Shown: one piece after another, positions 16,624 to 24,908 of the stretch
How the letters are laid out: every line of letters starts with the position of its first letter
Position numbering within the stretch: position 1 is the stretch's first letter
Assembly: GCA_016931895.1 (NCBI GenBank)
Contig: JAFGDY010000113.1
Span: 1-50,132 of the forward strand
Source: Anaerolineae bacterium
Lineage (GTDB): Bacteria > Chloroflexota > Anaerolineae > 4572-78 > J111
Length of the DNA stretch: 50,132 nt
Reading direction: 5' to 3'
Program-made: the position numbers and the translations under genes
The notes under the pieces: model-generated
Seen by the model: only the letters and a program-made list of their open reading frames with translations
Told to the model about the DNA's origin: nothing
Databases searched by the model: none

Positions 16624-16788
16624 ATGGTAATGAGTCTTTCATTGATCGTGGTGTGTTTGGTAGGGCTGGTGGTGCTGGCCGGGCTGATTGGGGGGATCAT
16701 TTTGGTAATCCGAAGCAGCCAACGGGATACGGTTTCCACGGCTCGGGCGGATTGGATGAAGCAGGGCAGCGAGCCGGATGAGGAGTAG
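16624..16788 (+). CDS. 54-residue single-pass membrane protein
   Basis: ATG 16624 to TAG 16788. One hydrophobic helix (residues 4-29, LIVVCLVGLVVLAGLIGGII) is followed by a polar tail ending SEPDEE. AAGGACC lies about 10 nt upstream. It starts 19 nt after the M16 pair, so it is probably the third gene of that operon. It resembles no family I know; it could be a membrane tether for the peptidase pair. Confidence 0.6.
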   Translation: MVMSLSLIVVCLVGLVVLAGLIGGIILVIRSSQRDTVSTARADWMKQGSEPDEE

Positions 16789-16794
16789 CCGGGT

Positions 16795-17976
16795 TCAGGC
16801 CCTTTTCTTCAATATCCTCAATAGCGTCTGGCCGTAGGTTTCGCCTTGCCACTGGCCCAGGCTTTCCAGTTGGGTCAATGCTTTTAAGGTTTGGGGGTTG
16901 TGGCGGGCAATGTCCATCAGGGTGTCGTTGCTGAGGATCACATCAGGCTCCACGCCGCGTTCGGCGGCCAGATTGTTGCGCCAGTGGCGCAGGGTTTCGT
17001 AGCGGGCCAGTGTTTCGTCGTCTGGGCGATGATTGTTATTGGCATGAGAATAGTGCGGTGGGGGGGCCGTTTGCCCTTTTTCAATAGCCTGGAGAATATC
17101 GTGAGTATTGTAGCGCAGCAGTTTGTCGCTTAAGCCTTTCATTTGTTTAAGGGCCTGGCCGGTTTGGGGCTGTTGTTCGGCCAACCGGATCAGGGTGGCA
17201 TCGTTCATCACTTTAAAAGGCGGGCGGTCAATTTTGCGGGCAATTTTATCGCGGGCGATAAACAATTCGCGCAAAATGGCCTGCTGCTGGGGGAGTAAAT
17301 CTCTACAGCCTTTAATGCGCCAGAAGTCGTCGGGGTCAAATACTTTGGGGGTCGGTTCAACCTGCGTTTGGCGGGCAAAGGCTTCGGTGGCCTCGCGCAG
17401 CCGATTTTGCCGGGTCAGTTCTTTGAGCTGGATTTCACGCAGCGGCAAGAGATAATGGGTATCCAGCCGGGCGTAATCCAGCGCTTTTTTGTTTAGGGGG
17501 CGATTGCCCCAATTATAACGCTGAAATCGTTTATCCAGCTTAACGTTAAAATGCGCCTGTAAAATTGTGCCCAGGCCATAACGCGGCCAGCCCAAAATTC
17601 TGGCGGCCAGCATGGTGTCAAATAAATTGGCAAACACAAAATCGTAGTCCCGCTTCAGGCTCAAAATATCGTATTCTGCCGCGTGAAACACTTTTTGAAT
17701 AGACGAATTGGCAAAAAAAGCGGCCAGCCCGGAGATGTCTACATTGAGCGGATCTACTAAATAGTCCGCATGGGGTAAAGAAAATTGCACCAGGCAGACC
17801 TTTTCAAAATAACTGTAAAGGCTGTCGCTCTCGGTATCAACTGCCACCACCGGCTGATGAGAAAGATTTTCTACCAGTTGCCCTAACCGGCGAGGCGTAT
17901 CTATCCAGACAGGTTGTTTTAGTAGTGTTGAAGCGATGTAGGTTGACGATTGACTCATATTATTTATACGTGGCAT
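16795..17976 (-). CDS. rnd: ribonuclease D-like 3'-5' exonuclease with two HRDC domains
   Basis: Encodes 393 residues, close to the ~375 of E. coli RNase D. The DEDDy exonuclease domain has VAVDTES (Asp47, Glu49), the FHAAEYDIL region and the closing YARLDTHYL with the Tyr and Asp of DEDDy. Two HRDC-type helical domains follow (around 215-290 and 315-390). The role is 3'-end trimming of tRNA and other stable RNA. ATG 17976 is used; a second ATG is six codons downstream, and neither has a close ribosome site (AGGAG lies 15 nt before the first). It ends only 6 nt from the 54-residue membrane gene, with no visible terminator between. Confidence 0.9.
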   Translation of the reverse strand: MPRINNMSQSSTYIASTLLKQPVWIDTPRRLGQLVENLSHQPVVAVDTESDSLYSYFEKVCLVQFSLPHADYLVDPLNVDISGLAAFFANSSIQKVFHAAEYDILSLKRDYDFVFANLFDTMLAARILGWPRYGLGTILQAHFNVKLDKRFQRYNWGNRPLNKKALDYARLDTHYLLPLREIQLKELTRQNRLREATEAFARQTQVEPTPKVFDPDDFWRIKGCRDLLPQQQAILRELFIARDKIARKIDRPPFKVMNDATLIRLAEQQPQTGQALKQMKGLSDKLLRYNTHDILQAIEKGQTAPPPHYSHANNNHRPDDETLARYETLRHWRNNLAAERGVEPDVILSNDTLMDIARHNPQTLKALTQLESLGQWQGETYGQTLLRILKKRA

Positions 17977-18485
17977 TGGTTGAATTTTTAGACTCCTATC
18001 ATAGCAGAATTTGGGACATTGCCAAGTTCAAATTTGTGACGTGGAGAAATTTTTAGAAACACAAATCTGCCAAAACAGAAACATTTCCCCAAAAATTTTC
18101 TTGTGCTTAAGCTCAGTTTGGGCCCAAAAGACCCCGGCACACATTTGCGCAACGGCGGTTACAACTTCATTACAAATTAGTAAAATTGGGGCCTTGAGCG
18201 GGATTGTGGGACTATCGCTCTATGGACTCTTAACTTACGCATGTTATATTATGGATATTAAAGGCCTTGTTTTTGATGGCAGACATTTAGCCAAAAGTTT
18301 GATTTAATTTAATGGACAGAGGAGGTGATGCGGAAAATACGGGGAAAATTGTAAAAAATTGTAAATTTTGTTTTCCACGGTTGATCGTTGTGGGGCCTGA
18401 TGATACCTTAAGGTGACAATTTTGGATACAGGCGCACTAACCTGGTATGACAACTTAAATCATGTTAAGGGTTATTTGCCAGAGG
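17977..18485. other. long intergenic region without a supported gene
   Basis: About 500 nt of A+T-richer DNA before the DUF4388 promoter. It contains short AAAATT/TTGTAAA repeats at 18331-18378 and a perfect 10-bp palindrome ACCTTAAGGT at 18405-18414, which might be an operator. A 98-codon open frame at 18011-18307 has no ribosome site and no recognisable protein character. Confidence 0.5.
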
Positions 18486-18514
18486 TTGACTTAATGCACG
18501 CGAACATGTATAAT
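18486..18514 (+). promoter_or_regulatory. promoter of the DUF4388/GTPase genes
   Basis: TTGACT (18486-18491), 17-nt spacer, perfect TATAAT (18509-18514). A second extended -10, TGGTATAAT, follows at 18523-18531. Confidence 0.85.
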
Positions 18515-18565
18515 AGGCCATCTGGTATAATCTACAAAGTAACCCTCTGGTTGCGGTAGGTAGGA

Positions 18566-19396
18566 ATGGCGTTAAAAGGAAATCTGCGAGATTTTAGTAC
18601 CACGCAGCTTCTCAATTTAGTTAATCTGGCTCGGAAAACGGGCAAGCTAACTGTTAATGGTCAAGAACAAAAAGCCGTTCTGCATTTTCGAGAGGGCAGA
18701 TTGATTCATGCCTGCACCAACGCCGACGAAGGCCATTTAACGGCGATGTTGTTGAGAACGGGCAAGTTAACTGAAGAGCAGGCTTCAACAGTTAGCAGTA
18801 AGTCCGGCGGTTCATCCTCAGACAAAGTGATGGGCAAGTATTTAATGGATGCCCGCCTGGTATCCAGAGACGATATTGTCCAGGGTGTTAAGGATTACAT
18901 GTTAGAAATTGTGTATAATCTTTTCACCTGGGACGAAGGGGAATTCTTTTTTGAGCAGGATATGTTGCCCTCCAGCGATAGAATTACGGTGCCCCTGAAT
19001 CTGGACAATGTAATTCTGGAAGGCAGCCGGCGCATCCAGGAATTTGATAAACTGCAAGATGAACTGCCCGACCTGGCCAAGATAGCGCTTAAAATTACGG
19101 ATAAACCCTTGCGTGATGTTAAACTTACCCAGGATGATTGGCGCGTTATCTCCCATATCCACCCCCGTAACACGGTTAAACAAATTGCCCAAAACAACAA
19201 CATGGACGAATTTCAGATTAGAAAAATCGTTTATGGCATGTTGCAGGCCGGGTTAGTAGAAACAATTATCCCTGAAGGCATGGAGCCTAAAGAAAGAACG
19301 CCGGTTACGCGCGCCGGCCGGCGGGCGGCCAGCCAATCACCTGCGGAAAAACGCAGCGTTGTCACCAAACTGATTGATCGCATTAAACGGATCTAA
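18566..19396 (+). CDS. DUF4388 (PATAN) protein with C-terminal winged-helix-like region
   Basis: Encodes 276 residues. The N-terminal ~105 residues show the DUF4388/PATAN pattern: LKGNLRDFSTTQLLNLVNLARKTGKL, VLHFREGRLIHA, then YLMDARLVSRDDIVQGVKDY with EGEFFFEQD. Residues ~190-240 (WRVISHIHPRNTVKQIAQ, MDEFQIRKIVYGMLQAGLVE) look like a winged helix, and the tail is basic. PATAN domains are signalling adaptors often found with receivers and small GTPases. The gene for a CvnD-like GTPase follows 120 nt later, supporting a shared pathway. ATG 18566 has TAGGTAGGA. Confidence 0.85.
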   Translation: MALKGNLRDFSTTQLLNLVNLARKTGKLTVNGQEQKAVLHFREGRLIHACTNADEGHLTAMLLRTGKLTEEQASTVSSKSGGSSSDKVMGKYLMDARLVSRDDIVQGVKDYMLEIVYNLFTWDEGEFFFEQDMLPSSDRITVPLNLDNVILEGSRRIQEFDKLQDELPDLAKIALKITDKPLRDVKLTQDDWRVISHIHPRNTVKQIAQNNNMDEFQIRKIVYGMLQAGLVETIIPEGMEPKERTPVTRAGRRAASQSPAEKRSVVTKLIDRIKRI

Positions 19397-19516
19397 GTGA
19401 TTTGTTTTTAATAGTGGTTTCAAACGGGTATTTGCCGTTGCCGGTAGCACTAATTTGTCACCACTTGATTTATAAAACGATAATTTCAAAGTCTTTATTT
19501 GAGGTGGGTCAATTCG

Positions 19517-20059
19517 ATGCAAACCGTAAAAATGGTCGTCACGGGCCCCTTTAGTGCCGGGAAAACAGAATTTATCAGCAGTGTCAGCGAGATTGACGTT
19601 GTGACCACGGAACGGAAAATCTCCAGCGATGCCGAACGGGTTAAAGAAGAAACGACTGTGGCCATGGATTTTGGTCGGATTACGGTGGATGATGACCTGG
19701 TACTTTATCTGTTCGGCACGCCCGGACAAAGACGTTTTGACTTTATGTGGGAAATTTTGTCGGAGGGCATGCTTGGTTTTGTGGTGCTGGTAGATAGTGT
19801 CAGGCCTGAAACGTTTCGGGAGGCCAAGCATATCCTGGAGGTTTTCCGGGGATATGCTACCACGCCTTATGTTGTGGCGGCCAACAAACAGGATATGCCT
19901 GACGCCTGGACCCCCGAAGACCTGAGGATTGCTTTAAAGATAGATAAAGAAATCAAAGTGCTCAGTTGCGTGGCCCTGGACAAGGAAAGCGTTAAAAACG
20001 TGTTGCTTGAATTGCTTTACTCTATCTTAGAGAAGATGCAGGTGGAGGAAGAGGGATAA
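19517..20059 (+). CDS. small Ras-like GTPase of the CvnD/conservon type
   Basis: Encodes 180 residues from ATG 19517 (GAGGTG 10 nt upstream; an in-frame TTG six codons earlier is less likely). The G motifs are P-loop GPFSAGKT (10-17), the conserved VAMDFGRI strand, G3 as FGTPGQ (67-71) in place of DTAGQ, and G4 NKQD (123-126). This set, including the FGTPGQxRF motif, matches the CvnD GTPases of Streptomyces conservons and relatives. There they act with a histidine-kinase-like protein, a roadblock protein and DUF742. Here the roadblock and DUF742 partners are absent and a DUF4388 protein sits upstream instead. Confidence 0.9.
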   Translation: MQTVKMVVTGPFSAGKTEFISSVSEIDVVTTERKISSDAERVKEETTVAMDFGRITVDDDLVLYLFGTPGQRRFDFMWEILSEGMLGFVVLVDSVRPETFREAKHILEVFRGYATTPYVVAANKQDMPDAWTPEDLRIALKIDKEIKVLSCVALDKESVKNVLLELLYSILEKMQVEEEG

Positions 20060-20303
20060 ACAGTTTTTTTAACAAAAGTCATACCCAGGCGACAATCACC
20101 CAAAACCGCCTGGAATTGAGCGCAGGTTTAGATTAGGTAAGGGTCAAGGATTGTTTGGGTGTAACAAAACACTTTACAATCCCCTTTTCCACGAGCGAAT
20201 TATTAGGCGCATTTTAACAATTATTGGCTATTGAAGGTAATTTTGGGGCAGGATGATGATTTAGCTTCTGAACGTGGCGCTCCGGTGGTATTGAGGCTAA
20301 CCC
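20060..20303. other. intergenic region, nothing recognised
   Basis: 244 nt between the GTPase and hydrolase 1. I saw no convincing promoter, terminator or RNA structure. Confidence 0.4.
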
Positions 20304-21107
20304 GTGAGTTCTATAGTAACTGACCAGGGAATTGTTCATTATGAGGTCTATGGTCGTGGTCAGCCGGTTATCCTGCTCCATGGATGGTTAGGCTCTTGGG
20401 GATATTGGCTCAGGACCATGGAGTCCCTCAAAAATCAATATCGGTGTTATGCTTTAGATTTTTGGGGCTTTGGCGATTCTGGCAAGCGCCGGAGCAGTTA
20501 TCAGGTAAGTGATTTTGTAAACCTGGTTGAGCAGTTTATGGAAAGACTGGGTATTGAATCTGCCCCGGTGGTGGGCCACTCCATGGGTGGCACCGTAGCT
20601 ATCTCTCTGGCCTTAACTAAACCTGAATGTGTGCAAAAAGTGGTTGCTGTTGGTTCCCCCATTGTGGGAGACTCGCTGAACATTTTTCTTCGCCTGGCGG
20701 GTAAGCCCTGGATTGCCTCACTGGTGTGGCATATGCCTACCGCTTTACAGTTGGGAATCAAAGTTTTTTCCCCTTACGTTGTCAAAGATTGGCCCGAGTG
20801 GTACAAGATGATTACGCGTGACCTGTCGCGCACGACGCTGGAAGCTTTTTTTTTAAGCATCAACTCGTTGCACAAAACTGATCTCAGGCCCCATTTGCCG
20901 GGCATAACCCGGCCTATTATGGGTATTTATGGTGTAGGCGACAATGTAGTTCAACCAAGCCAGGCTTATCTTATTGATAAAAGCGTGCCTGTTTCTCGGA
21001 TAAAAATGATGGCCGGTTCCGGGCACTTTCCAATGTTAGACGAGCCACAAGCTTTTAATGAAAACCTGGCCGAGTTCCTTGCTTTTGGATTTTCGTCGGC
21101 AAATTAA
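20304..21107 (+). CDS. alpha/beta hydrolase 1 (intact catalytic triad)
   Basis: Encodes 267 residues, GTG start at 20304 with TTGAGG upstream. It has the oxyanion motif HGWLGS, the nucleophile elbow GHSMGG (Ser93), the acid in YGVGDNVVQP and the base in GSGHFPMLDE. The helical cap region (LRLAGKPWIASLVWHMPTAL) is hydrophobic, as in enzymes acting on lipid-like or aromatic substrates. No signal peptide. It is a paralogue of 31845-32642, which has lost the serine. It lies in the block with the acyl-reductase-like gene, so an acyl ester or thioester substrate is plausible but unproven. Confidence 0.9.
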   Translation: MSSIVTDQGIVHYEVYGRGQPVILLHGWLGSWGYWLRTMESLKNQYRCYALDFWGFGDSGKRRSSYQVSDFVNLVEQFMERLGIESAPVVGHSMGGTVAISLALTKPECVQKVVAVGSPIVGDSLNIFLRLAGKPWIASLVWHMPTALQLGIKVFSPYVVKDWPEWYKMITRDLSRTTLEAFFLSINSLHKTDLRPHLPGITRPIMGIYGVGDNVVQPSQAYLIDKSVPVSRIKMMAGSGHFPMLDEPQAFNENLAEFLAFGFSSAN

Positions 21108-21218
21108 CATATACGTGCCCCTCGTTCCAAAGCGCAGCCCAACTGCTGGGTTCATCAAAACCGGGTAGGGAATGAGCAGAGGCAATAGTTACGCTGTAAC
21201 TTAAAAAGGATTATATTG

Positions 21219-21247
21219 TTGACTCTTTCTGTTATCCTGTCTATGCT
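21219..21247 (+). promoter_or_regulatory. probable promoter of the LbH/acyl-reductase genes
   Basis: TTGACT (21219-21224), 17-nt spacer, TATGCT (21242-21247) with TATGAT overlapping just downstream. The leader would be about 75 nt. Confidence 0.6.
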
Positions 21248-21327
21248 TATGATTGCGGGATATTTGGGCATATTTGGGGCAAGGGGATCGAACAGATTCA
21301 TTGCAGTTTTATGTTGCACGCTAACTC

Positions 21328-22656
21328 ATGAAGAAGATTATCATTCGGGATCAAACCCTAATTTCACCGTTCAATGAACCTGCGCGTGATTTGCGCATTA
21401 TGAATAAGCCCCTCTGGCTCTACCAGCGAGATGTGCTTAGCCCTTACTGCCGGGAAGAGTTGGAATGTGAATCTTTTAGAAAAATTTTTGCTTTGCCCCC
21501 CCAGTTCCTGTCCGGTGAACTGGTTGTTTACCGGGATAATCTCTTTTTTGACGACTTCCTCTTTGCGGCCTTTATTACCGCCGCCCGCCAATTGAACCGA
21601 CCGGCCCAAATTGCCTTTGCCAAAAACGATGCGGCTATTGTTGCCCACGCCCTGCCCGTTCAAGATGGAATTCGCCCGGCAGGCGAGGTATACGTGGCCG
21701 ATCTTTTTTATTACCCAAACGGCCTCTCCGCCGCCACCGAATCTCCGCAGCCCCTGGTTATTGACACCCAATCCAGAGAAATGGGCTATTACCGCGTGCC
21801 CACTTACATGGCCAACGAACGGGGAGAACTGGGCTTCAAAGTTCCCCTGCGGGCTTTTTTATCCATAGAAAATTGGGTGCATGTGTTTATGGCCAATTGC
21901 CCCTTTGGCGTTTTTGCCCACGGCGCGCGGATTGAAAAATCGCTGGATAATTTTGGCACCATGCTTAAAGTGCTGTGGCACTCTTTGCTGGAGCGCAAGC
22001 AGTTTTTATCCTCTTCGGCGCTGGTAGTGGTGGGTAAAAACACCCAAATTGACCCGGCCGCCGTTATTCAGGGCCCGGCCATTATTGGCGATAACGTGAC
22101 CATTGGCCCCGGCTCGGTGATTAATGCCTGCGTAATTGGCGATAACGTTAACGTGATGCAAGGCACTCAATTGCTGCTCAGTGTGGTGGGCGATGGTTCT
22201 TACCTGGGGTTTCGGGCGGCCCTGTTTATGACCACCTTGATGGAAAATTCGCTGGTGGCCCAAAATACTTGTCTGCAACTCAGCGTAGTAGGCCGCAACA
22301 CCTTTATTGGCGCCGGCAATACGTTTACCGACTTTAACCTGATGGCCAAACCCTTAAAGGTTTTACACCGAGGCGAGTTGTGCCAGGTGGGCATGCCGGT
22401 GTTGGGCGGCTGTGTGGGGCATAATTGTCGCATTGGCTCCGGGCACACCTTTTTCCCGGCGCGCTCGGTAGAATCGGATGTGGTGTTGTTTGCCAGGGAA
22501 GGCCGGACCATAATTACCAAAAATATAGCCTATCAAGATAGCGACCATCACGATTATCCTGATTCCGGCCACGTGGTCCGGTATCACGATGACCCTTTGC
22601 CCGAAGAACCAGAATTCACTTCAACGCCTGAGCCGGTGACTCAATCGGTCACCTGA
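21328..22656 (+). CDS. left-handed beta-helix (hexapeptide repeat) protein with N-terminal extension
   Basis: Encodes 442 residues. Residues ~235-400 are hexapeptide repeats of the LbH fold: IDPAAVIQGPAIIGDNVTIG, then VIGDNVNVMQGTQLL, SVVGDGSYLGF and VVGRNTFIGAGN, as in GlmU-like and acyl/acetyltransferases. The N-terminal ~215 residues (ARDLRIMNKPLWLYQRDVLSPYC, LFFDDFLFAAFITAAR) occupy the position of a nucleotidyltransferase domain but lack an LxxGxGxRM signature, so sugar-nucleotide synthesis is doubtful. An acyltransferase or a lost-activity scaffold are both possible. It is followed 27 nt later by the acyl-reductase-like gene, so the two are probably co-expressed. Confidence 0.75.
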   Translation: MKKIIIRDQTLISPFNEPARDLRIMNKPLWLYQRDVLSPYCREELECESFRKIFALPPQFLSGELVVYRDNLFFDDFLFAAFITAARQLNRPAQIAFAKNDAAIVAHALPVQDGIRPAGEVYVADLFYYPNGLSAATESPQPLVIDTQSREMGYYRVPTYMANERGELGFKVPLRAFLSIENWVHVFMANCPFGVFAHGARIEKSLDNFGTMLKVLWHSLLERKQFLSSSALVVVGKNTQIDPAAVIQGPAIIGDNVTIGPGSVINACVIGDNVNVMQGTQLLLSVVGDGSYLGFRAALFMTTLMENSLVAQNTCLQLSVVGRNTFIGAGNTFTDFNLMAKPLKVLHRGELCQVGMPVLGGCVGHNCRIGSGHTFFPARSVESDVVLFAREGRTIITKNIAYQDSDHHDYPDSGHVVRYHDDPLPEEPEFTSTPEPVTQSVT

Positions 22657-22683
22657 ACTTGCCTGCGCCAGAGAAGATAAGCT

Positions 22684-23787
22684 ATGGACAATTTTGCCTT
22701 TATCATTCATCCGGTTCACCCCAAACGAGACGTGCAGCGTAAGTACCCGTTGTTGGGCAAACTACTGCCGGAACCGGCCATTCACTACTTTTCCCAATTC
22801 TTTCCCCCGGTTTATATTTCTCACATTACCGGCATCACCTCCGCAGCCACCGGCAAAGAAATAGAAGGCTGGTTTATTGCCTGTCCCTTTACCCCCAAAC
22901 AAATGATCTCGCTGCCCCCGGAAACCGTTTACAAAAAGGTGATTGCCACCGGAAAATTGGCCCAAAAACTGGGAGCCAAAATATTGGGGCTGGGCGGGTT
23001 CACCTCGGTGGTGGGTGACGCCGGAATAACCATTGCCCAACACCTTGAAATTCCCGTAACCACGGGCGATAGTTACACCATTGCTACCGCCGTGGAAGCC
23101 ACCCTCAAAGCGGCCCGGCGCATGAACATTGATCCCGCCGGGGCCACGGCGGCGGTGGTGGGCGCCACGGGTTCCATTGGCCGGGTGTGCGCGCAATTGT
23201 TGGCCCGCCGGGTGCCGGAAGTGATCCTCATTGGCCGCCGGCTAGATGCCTTAAAGCAGGTGCAAACCCTGGTCGCGGCCCAGAGCCAGGCCCGCGTTAA
23301 AGTGAGCACCAACATGCAAGATCTTCAACAAGCCGAGATGGTGCTGACCGTAACCAACGCCATTAAAACCGTTATTGAACCGCACCATCTCAAAAGTGGG
23401 GCCGTAGTGTGTGATGTGGCCCGGCCCAGGGATGTGTCGCGCCGGGTGATTGAAGAACGCAACGATGTGCTGGTGGTAGAAGGGGGCATGGTGAGAGTGC
23501 CGGGGCCGGTTAATTTTAATTTTGATTTTGGCTTTCCGCCCGGTATGGCCTATGCCTGCATGGCCGAAACCATAACCCTGGCCCTGGCCGGTTGTTATCA
23601 AAGTTACACGCTGGGCAAGAATATAAAATTAGAACAGGTAGAAACCATGGCCGCAATGGCCGGTCAACATGGGTTTGAAGTAAGCGGCTTTCGCAGTTTT
23701 GAATTGCCGGTAACAGACGAGCAAATTGCCCAGATCAGGCAAAATACGGTGCAAAAACAGGCTCGTTTAAAGTGGGCCAGCTCGTAA
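22684..23787 (+). CDS. long-chain acyl-[ACP] reductase (AAR)-like oxidoreductase
   Basis: Encodes 367 residues. It aligns by eye along its length with cyanobacterial acyl-ACP reductase AAR: ITSAATGKEIEGWFI near the start, LGLGGFTSVV, Rossmann motif VVGATGSIGRVCAQLL, and the C-terminal block YACMAETITLALAG followed by TLGKNIKLEQVETMAAMAGQHGF. The catalytic acyl-thioester cysteine of AAR (Cys294 in Synechococcus) corresponds to Cys292 here, and the NADPH-binding GATGxIG is intact. The expected reaction is NADPH-dependent reduction of a fatty acyl thioester to a fatty aldehyde. No aldehyde-deformylating oxygenase gene is present in the window, so the fate of the aldehyde is open. Automatic annotation would probably call this a shikimate dehydrogenase-like protein. 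Confidence 0.8.
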   Translation: MDNFAFIIHPVHPKRDVQRKYPLLGKLLPEPAIHYFSQFFPPVYISHITGITSAATGKEIEGWFIACPFTPKQMISLPPETVYKKVIATGKLAQKLGAKILGLGGFTSVVGDAGITIAQHLEIPVTTGDSYTIATAVEATLKAARRMNIDPAGATAAVVGATGSIGRVCAQLLARRVPEVILIGRRLDALKQVQTLVAAQSQARVKVSTNMQDLQQAEMVLTVTNAIKTVIEPHHLKSGAVVCDVARPRDVSRRVIEERNDVLVVEGGMVRVPGPVNFNFDFGFPPGMAYACMAETITLALAGCYQSYTLGKNIKLEQVETMAAMAGQHGFEVSGFRSFELPVTDEQIAQIRQNTVQKQARLKWASS

Positions 23788-23820
23788 ATCAATTTTAAAT
23801 ATTTTAGAAAGAGGTAAACA

Positions 23821-24723
23821 ATGGGTAAAGGCCGTATCCTGGTGGTAGAAGACGACATTGATATTTCCAAAATGTTGCGCATCTATTTCGACTCGCAAGG
23901 GTATGAGGTGTTGGTGGCCAACCGGGGTAACGATGCCCTGGAGATGTGTCAAACCAAATTGCCCAACGTGGTGGTGTTGGATATCCAGTTGCCGGATATT
24001 GACGGTTATGAAATATGTCGCATCTTGCGCAGTAATACCCGCACCAGCTACGTGCCCATTATCTTTCTTACCCAGAAAGATGAGCGTAGCGATAAAATTG
24101 CCGGGCTGGAACTGGGCGCCGATGATTACATCACCAAACCGTTTGACATTGAGGAACTCAAATTGCGGGTTGAGGGCGCCATTCGCCGCTCGCAGCGTGA
24201 AGCGCTTACCCACCCGGTCACCAATTTGCCGGCCGGCAAACTCATCGAGGAGCAACTCAAAAGAGTAAAAGACTCAACCGAACCCTGGCTTTTCCTTTAC
24301 TTTGGCATCCGCTATATCAACGCTTTTAAAGAAATAGCCGGCCCTCTCCAGGTTAATGAAGTTTTGGTTTTCCTGGCTGATATTATGCGGGAAGTGGTCA
24401 ACGAACAAGGCTCCTTAAACGATTTTATCGGCCAGGCGTCTGATAATGATTTTATTGTCATTACCACGCCTGCAAAAGCCTCAACCATTTGTCACATGGT
24501 CACCCAACGGTTTAACAAAGAAAGCGATGTCTTTTATCCCTTCCCCATCCGGGAAGCCGGGAAAGTGACCTACGAGGATATTGACGGCCAGGCCCACGAA
24601 TCACCTTTAATGGAGTTGGCCGTTGGCGCGGTCTCAAGCCAAGATGGCCCATTTGCCGATATTGTGCAAATTACCGAAGACGCGGCAGAAAACCGGCGGC
24701 GTAATTCTGGTTGTCCAAAATAG
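23821..24723 (+). CDS. response regulator, REC plus degenerate GGDEF-like domain (paralogue)
   Basis: Encodes 300 residues. The receiver is intact (E10/D11/D12, phospho-acceptor D54, T84, K107 in DYITKPF). The C-terminal domain starts HPVTNLPAGKL and has IGQASDNDFIVIT where GG(D/E)EF should be, so it is non-catalytic. The same layout is found in 11722-12597, next to V4R-1. It lies 33 nt after the acyl-reductase gene, with GAAAGAGGT before the ATG. It is the likely output or relay for the giant kinase immediately downstream. Confidence 0.87.
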   Translation: MGKGRILVVEDDIDISKMLRIYFDSQGYEVLVANRGNDALEMCQTKLPNVVVLDIQLPDIDGYEICRILRSNTRTSYVPIIFLTQKDERSDKIAGLELGADDYITKPFDIEELKLRVEGAIRRSQREALTHPVTNLPAGKLIEEQLKRVKDSTEPWLFLYFGIRYINAFKEIAGPLQVNEVLVFLADIMREVVNEQGSLNDFIGQASDNDFIVITTPAKASTICHMVTQRFNKESDVFYPFPIREAGKVTYEDIDGQAHESPLMELAVGAVSSQDGPFADIVQITEDAAENRRRNSGCPK

Positions 24724-24908
24724 TCTGGTTGGCAGAACCGTTATGGGGGTAGGGTTTTTGACTTAACCGGCAGGCCGCTTTTTTTTGCCCGCTTTATCTC
24801 TTTAAATGTAGACAAAGCCCAAGTCTTCAATTGTTCGAACTTTATCAACTTAACCAGTAGGTTTGAAATTGCCACAAGGCTTGTTTTGAATTTGCCGAGG
24901 GGGCAATT

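Noticed and set aside
18011-18307. 98-codon open frame in the long intergenic region
   Set aside because: No ribosome site, no domain pattern, unusual cysteine and serine content, and no fit with neighbouring codon use.
21216-21376. Small hydrophobic open frame starting at TTG after AAAAAGGA
   Set aside because: It would overlap the start of the LbH gene by about 50 nt and coincides with a good promoter.
24760-24800. Possible terminator before the giant kinase (CGG-CAGG-CCG then eight T)
   Set aside because: The stem has only three pairs, so it is too weak to call.
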